This document shows, piece after piece, positions 43,143 to 47,762 of a DNA stretch of 47,762 nucleotides. Made by a program: the position numbers and the translations under genes. The DNA is from an uncultured Porphyromonadaceae bacterium (GTDB taxonomy: Bacteria; Bacteroidota; Bacteroidia; Bacteroidales; Muribaculaceae). Where the stretch lies: assembly GCA_947176205.1 (NCBI GenBank), contig CAMWPX010000002.1:1-47762 (forward strand), written 5' to 3'. Each line of letters begins with the position of its first letter. Within the stretch, counting starts at the first letter, position 1. A model generated the notes under the pieces. It did not search any database, was not told the DNA's origin, and was given only the letters and a program-made list of their open reading frames with translations.

Positions 43143-45482
43143 TCAGAACGGATAGCCTACAGCGAAATGAAACGTAGCATCCCGGCTCCATTTGGGATGA
43201 ATCAAAGGCCACGGCTCCTGATTGTATGCCGGATTATAGGCTTTCATTCCAAGGTCAAACCGAAGCAGGAAATAAGTAAAATCAAGGCGGATACCGGCTC
43301 CATAGGATAGGGCTATCTGCTTATAGAACGAATTAAAATCAAATACACCGCGCGGCTGATTCTCATACGAACGTATGGTCCACACATTTCCGGCATCGAC
43401 AAATAATGCTCCCTCAAACACCCAGAATAGTTTAGCCCGATATTCAGCCGAAAGATTCAGCATTATGTCACCGCACTGATTGATAAAGTCAGTAACAGAG
43501 TTACGCGAATCAAACGCTCCGGGTCCGAGCGTACGCACCCCCCACCCTCGCACTCCATTGGCGCCACCGGCATAGAAACGCTTCTCAAACGGCAGCATTG
43601 TGGAATTCCCATAAGGCACACCTATGCCGAAGCCCACATGAAACGCGAGCGAATGCCGCGATGACAGATTGCGTGTGAGCGAGTAATCTATTTCCGCTTT
43701 GGCGTACTGCGAATATTGTATACCGAATATGGTATAGACCCCACCCTTGCGTTCCTGACCTGACAGAGCGCTTATGCCATAAAGCAGATTACCGGCAGTC
43801 TCTACGGCAAGACGGAGCGTATACACCCTCGGCTGCAAAGTATATTTCTGAATCTGAGGCGAAGGTATGCGTCTGTTTGAACGATAATAAGTGTAACCGA
43901 TACGCATTATGAAGTGGTCCTCGTAGCTGTAGCGCAAAAGCGGATTGGATGGAGCTATCTGATTGAGAAAATCAATAGTGCTCTCGGGCAGATATACATA
44001 ATTGACATCAAGCAAATCGAAGGTATTTCGTTCGCGTCCGTTACGTGACGACCAGCGGTATTTCCAAGCCGCACCGGCTATAATACGTGTGTATTCCGGG
44101 CGCTGCTGATAGTTGAACGACGCGGATACTTCCGTTGATGCCTTACTGCGCTGACGTGTGGCTTTGGAGATAAACGGAAACATGAACTTGGGAAATGTTA
44201 TTCCGGCTTCGGCAGCATATTCAGTGTAGCGGTCATTAATCAAATCGGTAAAATTACCCGACAAACTCTCGTAATTGACACGCAGCTTCATGGTAAGCAG
44301 ATTTGACCGACGTCCAAGATTACGATACCTATACTCCATACCTAATCCGAAACCAAGGTCACCCTCGGAGTTGGTACCTTCGAGTTCAAACGTTACTCCC
44401 TGTTTTTTATTTCTTGTAACATAAATCACGACATCAAGCCTATACACATCATCGACCACCGGAAGAGGGATAAGGTCAATATTGACCGATTTTATAATGC
44501 CAAGCCGCGCCAAAGCCTCATATGTACGGTCGACAGCCCTTGCATTATAGACCTGTCCCGGCTGAATGTGACATTTTTCATCAAGTATCGACGGTACAAG
44601 ATAATGGTCGCCATCGCCGTACGCCACAGTAATATCGCCATAACGAATCACGTCGGCTGAAGGCAACGATGCTAAAGAATCAATCCCTCCCCTTACACCG
44701 AGCATAAACACTACGCGATTGACTATGTAGCGACGATGCGGCTGCAGAAGTGACATTTGCTCTCCAGAGGACGTCCTCGGCGCTCCGATAGTCATTGTAA
44801 GGTCTACATCCAGCGAATTATCCGCCGTATCGGCAATGAAGTTGATATAATCTTTGGTAAATGAATAATAACCGTTGTTACGCAAACGCTCGGTAATGAG
44901 CACCCGCTCGCTTTCCAGAGCTTCGCGGTCAAACTTATCGCCCGGCGACAAAGTGAATCTGAGTGAATCGCGTAACACTATCCGTGCTACAGCCGTGTCC
45001 GGAATATCATAGCTTACCGATGATATACGGTGGGGCACACCTGCATTGACACGATAACGGACTTCCATTTTCTTTTTAGCCCGTGACTGAGTGTCGACAT
45101 CTACTGCCGCATGCATATACCCTTTATTGACCATAGCTTGCCGTAACTGCCGACGCGATGCCTCGGTAAGCATCGAATCGTAAATAACCGGTGCCTGCCC
45201 CAGACGCCTCACCCAACGGTTATACCACTTGGTAGTGTCTTTTCCCGACAGATTGTACATACCGAGCTGCAGTTTGGCGAATCCGAGCACCTTATGATTA
45301 GGCTGCTGACGCAGATAATTACGTAATTCCGAACGGTCCACACCCACCGTGTCATCCATCACTATCTCCACTTTATCAAGCAGATAGCTTCCATCCGGCA
45401 CGTGACGCACAGAACTGCAACCACCGCCTGCGACGATGACCAGAAGCAACAAAACAGCAAATAGTATCGATGACCTGCTCAT
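43143..45482 (-). CDS. tamL: TamL-type outer-membrane assembly lipoprotein (BamA/TamA superfamily)
   Basis: This is a 779-residue lipoprotein (ATG 45482, lipobox VAGGGC) of the Omp85 family, the Bacteroidetes lipid-anchored relative of TamA that helps insert outer-membrane proteins. After the signal come three POTRA-like repeats over about residues 25-380 (for example YLLDKVEIVMDDTVGVDRSELRNYLRQQPNHK and VRYRVNAGVPHRISSVSYDI), with the third ending near DVVIYVTRNKKQGVTFELEGTNSEGDLGFG. The C-terminal 16-strand barrel includes the lid-lock-like motif GGANGVRGWG and ends in HFAVGYPF with the terminal Phe sorting signal. Its usual partner, TamB, is not next to it. A -7 element lies only about 10 bp upstream. 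Confidence 0.9.
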   Translation of the reverse strand: MSRSSILFAVLLLLVIVAGGGCSSVRHVPDGSYLLDKVEIVMDDTVGVDRSELRNYLRQQPNHKVLGFAKLQLGMYNLSGKDTTKWYNRWVRRLGQAPVIYDSMLTEASRRQLRQAMVNKGYMHAAVDVDTQSRAKKKMEVRYRVNAGVPHRISSVSYDIPDTAVARIVLRDSLRFTLSPGDKFDREALESERVLITERLRNNGYYSFTKDYINFIADTADNSLDVDLTMTIGAPRTSSGEQMSLLQPHRRYIVNRVVFMLGVRGGIDSLASLPSADVIRYGDITVAYGDGDHYLVPSILDEKCHIQPGQVYNARAVDRTYEALARLGIIKSVNIDLIPLPVVDDVYRLDVVIYVTRNKKQGVTFELEGTNSEGDLGFGLGMEYRYRNLGRRSNLLTMKLRVNYESLSGNFTDLINDRYTEYAAEAGITFPKFMFPFISKATRQRSKASTEVSASFNYQQRPEYTRIIAGAAWKYRWSSRNGRERNTFDLLDVNYVYLPESTIDFLNQIAPSNPLLRYSYEDHFIMRIGYTYYRSNRRIPSPQIQKYTLQPRVYTLRLAVETAGNLLYGISALSGQERKGGVYTIFGIQYSQYAKAEIDYSLTRNLSSRHSLAFHVGFGIGVPYGNSTMLPFEKRFYAGGANGVRGWGVRTLGPGAFDSRNSVTDFINQCGDIMLNLSAEYRAKLFWVFEGALFVDAGNVWTIRSYENQPRGVFDFNSFYKQIALSYGAGIRLDFTYFLLRFDLGMKAYNPAYNQEPWPLIHPKWSRDATFHFAVGYPF

Positions 45483-45491
45483 AACAAGATG

Positions 45492-45499
45492 CAAAGGTA
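45492..45499 (-). promoter_or_regulatory. -7 promoter element very close to the tamL start
   Basis: On the minus strand TACCTTTG matches TAnnTTTG and ends 9 bp before the tamL ATG at 45482. Transcription would start 3-5 nt before or at the ATG. A CAAA (TTTG on the minus strand) lies 23 bp further upstream, a little beyond the usual -33 spacing. Confidence 0.5.
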
Positions 45500-45577
45500 A
45501 CGCCCCGAACCGAGAATTAAAACAAATACGTCAATAAAAATTACTCCCGCATGGCTTCAAATACCGGAAAAAAAGGC

Positions 45578-45585
45578 TAACTTTG
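45578..45585 (+). promoter_or_regulatory. -7 promoter element for the AspT/YidE-type transporter
   Basis: TAACTTTG matches TAnnTTTG, 71 bp before the ATG at 45657, in the 174-bp divergent gap shared with tamL. No clear -33 TTG is visible. Confidence 0.5.
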
Positions 45586-45656
45586 CAGAAAATTTCAGCG
45601 CACAAAGCGCATTTTGCTATAATTCAACCTTTTAACAACCGTCTTAATCCCATTTT

Positions 45657-47315
45657 ATGGATTTTACTTGGTTTAACAATCTGCTTGGTCCGGGCAACGT
45701 GTCACTGGCAAGCACACTTATTCTTTACTCATTCGTTATAGCCTTAGGTGTCTATCTCGGCAAACTGAAAGTAGGCGGCGTGTCACTCGGGGTGACATTC
45801 GTGCTGTTTGTAGGTATTCTTATGGGGCATTTCGGCTACACAGTCGATGCCGAAGTCCTGAAATTCGTTAGAGAATTCGGTCTGATACTCTTCATCTTCT
45901 CCATAGGCATACAGGTAGGTCCCGGTTTCTTTTCATCGTTCAAGAAAGGGGGCATGCGGCTCAACGGACTGGCAGTGCTCGCTATCGCTCTCAACGTAAG
46001 CATAGTGCTTATCATATACTACCTTGACGGCGAGACATCCATGGACGCACTGGTTGGCGTTATGTCAGGTGCGGTAACCAATACCCCCGGTCTGGCAGCA
46101 GCGCAACAGACAGCCAACAATGCCGAAGCCATCAATACCATGTCGATGGGCTACGCCGCCGCTTATCCGCTTGGTGTATGCGGCATAATCGGAGCTATGC
46201 TTCTTATCAAGGCTCTGTTCCGCATCGACACCAAGAAAGAGGTGGAAGCTCTTGAAGCCGAATCGCAGAACACCCGACAGAAACCCAACATCATATCGGT
46301 AGAAGTCAACAATCCGCTTATCAACGGTAAATCACTCCGTGAGATACATGACATTATCCAGTGTGACTTCGTGATTTCACGACTCATGGACCATAACGGC
46401 AATATCATCATACCCACATCAGCCACACAGGTTCGCGTGGGCGACAAACTCCTTGTGGTAATCGCCACCAATGATGTAGTGCGCTTTGAAGCCGTGATAG
46501 GTCCGCAGATTTCACTCGACTGGGAGTGCGTGACTCCGAGCGAGGTAGTTTCACGCCGAATACTCATTACCAAAAGCCAGTTTAACGGCGTGGCTCTCGG
46601 CTCGCTGCGTCTGCATCAGGCTTATCAGCTAAATGCCACACGCGTCAACCGCGCCGGTGTCGACCTCCTTGCCGCCCCCGACCTTCGCCTGCAGATGGGC
46701 GACCGTCTTACCGTAGTAGGCAACCTTAACGACATCGAGCGACTCGCCAACCGCATGGGCAATTCCATGAAGCGACTCAACGAACCCAACATGATTACCA
46801 TCTTCGTAGGCATCATGTTCGGTATAATTCTCGGCTCCATCAACATTGGCTTCGGCATGAAGTTAGGACTTGCCGGCGGACCGCTGGTGGTGGCAATCCT
46901 CCTGAGCCGCTTCGGCTACAAATTCAAGCTTGTCACCTATACCTCATCATCGGCATCTCTACTTATGCGCGAATTGGGCATCTGCCTGTTTCTTGCATCG
47001 GTAGGCATATCATCCGGAGCCGGATTTGCCGATACGGTTTTCAACACCACCGGTATGTGGTGGGTGATATGGGGCTTCATAATCACCTTCGTACCTCTGG
47101 TAATAGTAGGCATTATAGCCCGTGCCGCATATAAAATCAACTTCCTCTCCATCATGGGTCTGTTCTCGGGCGGTTACACCGACCCGCCGGCCCTGGCTTA
47201 TGCAGGCAGCTCCACAGGAAGTGACTCTCCGGCAGTAGCATACTCCACCGTCTACCCGCTCACCATGTTCCTGCGCGTAGTAGCGGCGCAGGGTCTCATA
47301 CTCTGCTTCATGTAA
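45657..47315 (+). CDS. AspT/YidE-family putative transporter with RCK_C (TrkA-C) domains
   Basis: This is a 552-residue inner-membrane protein of the aspartate:alanine exchanger family. Two blocks of about five helices flank a central cytoplasmic part. The first block contains GLILFIFSIGIQVGPGFFSSFK, and the second has LGICLFLASVGISSGAGF, the paired inverted-repeat motifs of the family, each followed by a GxxTNTPGLAAA or GGYTDPPALAYA segment. In the centre (about residues 210-370) lie two RCK_C-like domains (INGKSLREIHDIIQCDFVISRLM, and GVALGSLRLHQAYQLNATRVNRAG) that probably bind a regulatory ligand. The substrate is unknown; amino-acid exchange is only a family guess. Confidence 0.9.
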   Translation: MDFTWFNNLLGPGNVSLASTLILYSFVIALGVYLGKLKVGGVSLGVTFVLFVGILMGHFGYTVDAEVLKFVREFGLILFIFSIGIQVGPGFFSSFKKGGMRLNGLAVLAIALNVSIVLIIYYLDGETSMDALVGVMSGAVTNTPGLAAAQQTANNAEAINTMSMGYAAAYPLGVCGIIGAMLLIKALFRIDTKKEVEALEAESQNTRQKPNIISVEVNNPLINGKSLREIHDIIQCDFVISRLMDHNGNIIIPTSATQVRVGDKLLVVIATNDVVRFEAVIGPQISLDWECVTPSEVVSRRILITKSQFNGVALGSLRLHQAYQLNATRVNRAGVDLLAAPDLRLQMGDRLTVVGNLNDIERLANRMGNSMKRLNEPNMITIFVGIMFGIILGSINIGFGMKLGLAGGPLVVAILLSRFGYKFKLVTYTSSSASLLMRELGICLFLASVGISSGAGFADTVFNTTGMWWVIWGFIITFVPLVIVGIIARAAYKINFLSIMGLFSGGYTDPPALAYAGSSTGSDSPAVAYSTVYPLTMFLRVVAAQGLILCFM

Positions 47316-47343
47316 ACTACCTCAGTAGATAACCGAATAATTC

Positions 47344-47386
47344 GAGCCCGGCGCAGCAACCTGAAAAACTGCACCGGGCTCTCTTT
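47344..47386 (+). terminator. Intrinsic terminator after the transporter gene
   Basis: GAGCCCGG (47344-47351) pairs perfectly with CCGGGCTC (47374-47381). The stem may extend by GCA/TGC past one mismatch, and TCTTT follows on the plus strand. It lies 28 bp after the transporter stop, between convergent genes. Confidence 0.65.
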
Positions 47387-47437
47387 AGATATATGCTGAC
47401 GGAGTGACTACCGCTCCGATTCTAATCAGAAAGAGTG

Positions 47438-47752
47438 TCAGATATCACTCTTCAGATTGAAAAACTCGCTGAGTTTGGCTACAAGCTGTTCTTTGGAGTG
47501 AACACCATAACCGCGCCATACAGCCTCACCCTTGACAAACACTATCAAAGTAGGAATAGAACGCACTGAATATCGCTGTGAAAGTGCCGAATTTTTATCA
47601 ACATCTACTTTCAGCACATTTACCTTATCGCCCAATTCGTGTTTGACTTCATCGATGATGGGCGCCTGCATTTTGCACGGACCGCACCATGTAGCATAAA
47701 AATCAACCAACGTGGGTTTTTCTTCACTGATTATTTTATCGAAATCTTCCAT
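47438..47752 (-). CDS. trxA: Thioredoxin
   Basis: This is a 104-residue cytosolic thioredoxin that reduces protein disulfides using thioredoxin reductase. The active site is WCGPCK in YATWCGPCKMQAP, the buried Asp is in VDFYATWC, and the cis-Pro follows in RSIPTLIVF. The length is normal and the start ATG at 47752 is unambiguous. Its promoter lies beyond the window end. Confidence 0.96.
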   Translation of the reverse strand: MEDFDKIISEEKPTLVDFYATWCGPCKMQAPIIDEVKHELGDKVNVLKVDVDKNSALSQRYSVRSIPTLIVFVKGEAVWRGYGVHSKEQLVAKLSEFFNLKSDI

Positions 47753-47762
47753 AATATAGATA

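Noticed and set aside
1-47762. CRISPR arrays, insertion sequences, phage genes or a replication origin
   Set aside because: No regularly spaced repeats, transposase or integrase motifs, phage structural genes or DnaA-box clusters were seen.

Overview
The window is chromosomal DNA from a member of the Bacteroidales, probably a gut species related to the Muribaculaceae. The order is well supported. Promoters follow the Bacteroidetes -7 pattern TAnnTTTG, Shine-Dalgarno sites are largely absent, and the window holds a type V (Mfa/Fim) pilus locus, a TamL-type lipoprotein, DUF4296, DUF5106 and DUF3575/DUF3868-like genes, and the gene order ileS-dksA-like-lspA-DUF4296. The family is only an inference. 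I see no prophage, IS element, CRISPR array or rRNA.

Layout. Positions 1-6975 (+) are housekeeping genes: the 3' part of an M24 Xaa-Pro aminopeptidase, a CCA-adding-type nucleotidyltransferase, queD and queE for queuosine, an exported PD40 protein, cstA, and a PHP-type histidinol phosphatase. At 6997-7583 the 3' halves of two head-to-head genes (a zinc-type alcohol dehydrogenase/quinone reductase and an HxlR regulator) are fused back to back, which looks like a deletion scar. At 7597-8050 a strong promoter drives about 360-400 nt of highly structured, apparently non-coding RNA. Positions 8052-15871 (+) are a seven-gene run of envelope proteins: a FlgT-like protein, a DUF6175-like protein, two LPP20-like proteins, a periplasmic transglutaminase-fold enzyme with an intact Cys-His-Asp triad, a CHASE2 membrane protein with no output domain, and an exported protein of unknown function. 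This is my best candidate for an undescribed system. Positions 16027-26178 (+) are housekeeping again: pyrB-pyrI, a flavin reductase-like gene, glyA, ileS, a dksA-like gene, lspA, a DUF4296 lipoprotein, a small gene, and a mraY that stands outside any cell-wall cluster. A tRNA-Pro(CGG) and a strong terminator follow.

Positions 42205 down to 26477 (-) form one large fimbrial locus read from a clear promoter near 42330. Its order is DUF3575 protein, OmpA-like/TPR (DUF3868) protein, Mfa1-type stalk pilin A, Mfa2-type anchor A, accessory pilin, 1138-aa tip-like protein, stalk pilin B, anchor B, another accessory pilin-like lipoprotein, and a DUF5106-thioredoxin protein. Two complete stalk/anchor pairs in one locus are unusual. 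The 5' ends of the two stalk genes are near-identical direct repeats 8339 bp apart, and each stalk-to-anchor junction carries a hairpin that could limit anchor expression. Upstream, still on the minus strand, are a HAD phosphatase and the TamL-like OMP-assembly lipoprotein. The window ends with an AspT/YidE-type transporter (+) and thioredoxin (-).

How the genes fit together. Several operons concern the cell envelope: lipoprotein maturation (lspA), peptidoglycan precursor (mraY), outer-membrane assembly (tamL), lipoprotein-derived pili, and the FlgT/LPP20/CHASE2 set. tRNA maturation and charging (CCA enzyme, queDE, ileS, tRNA-Pro) is the second recurring theme.
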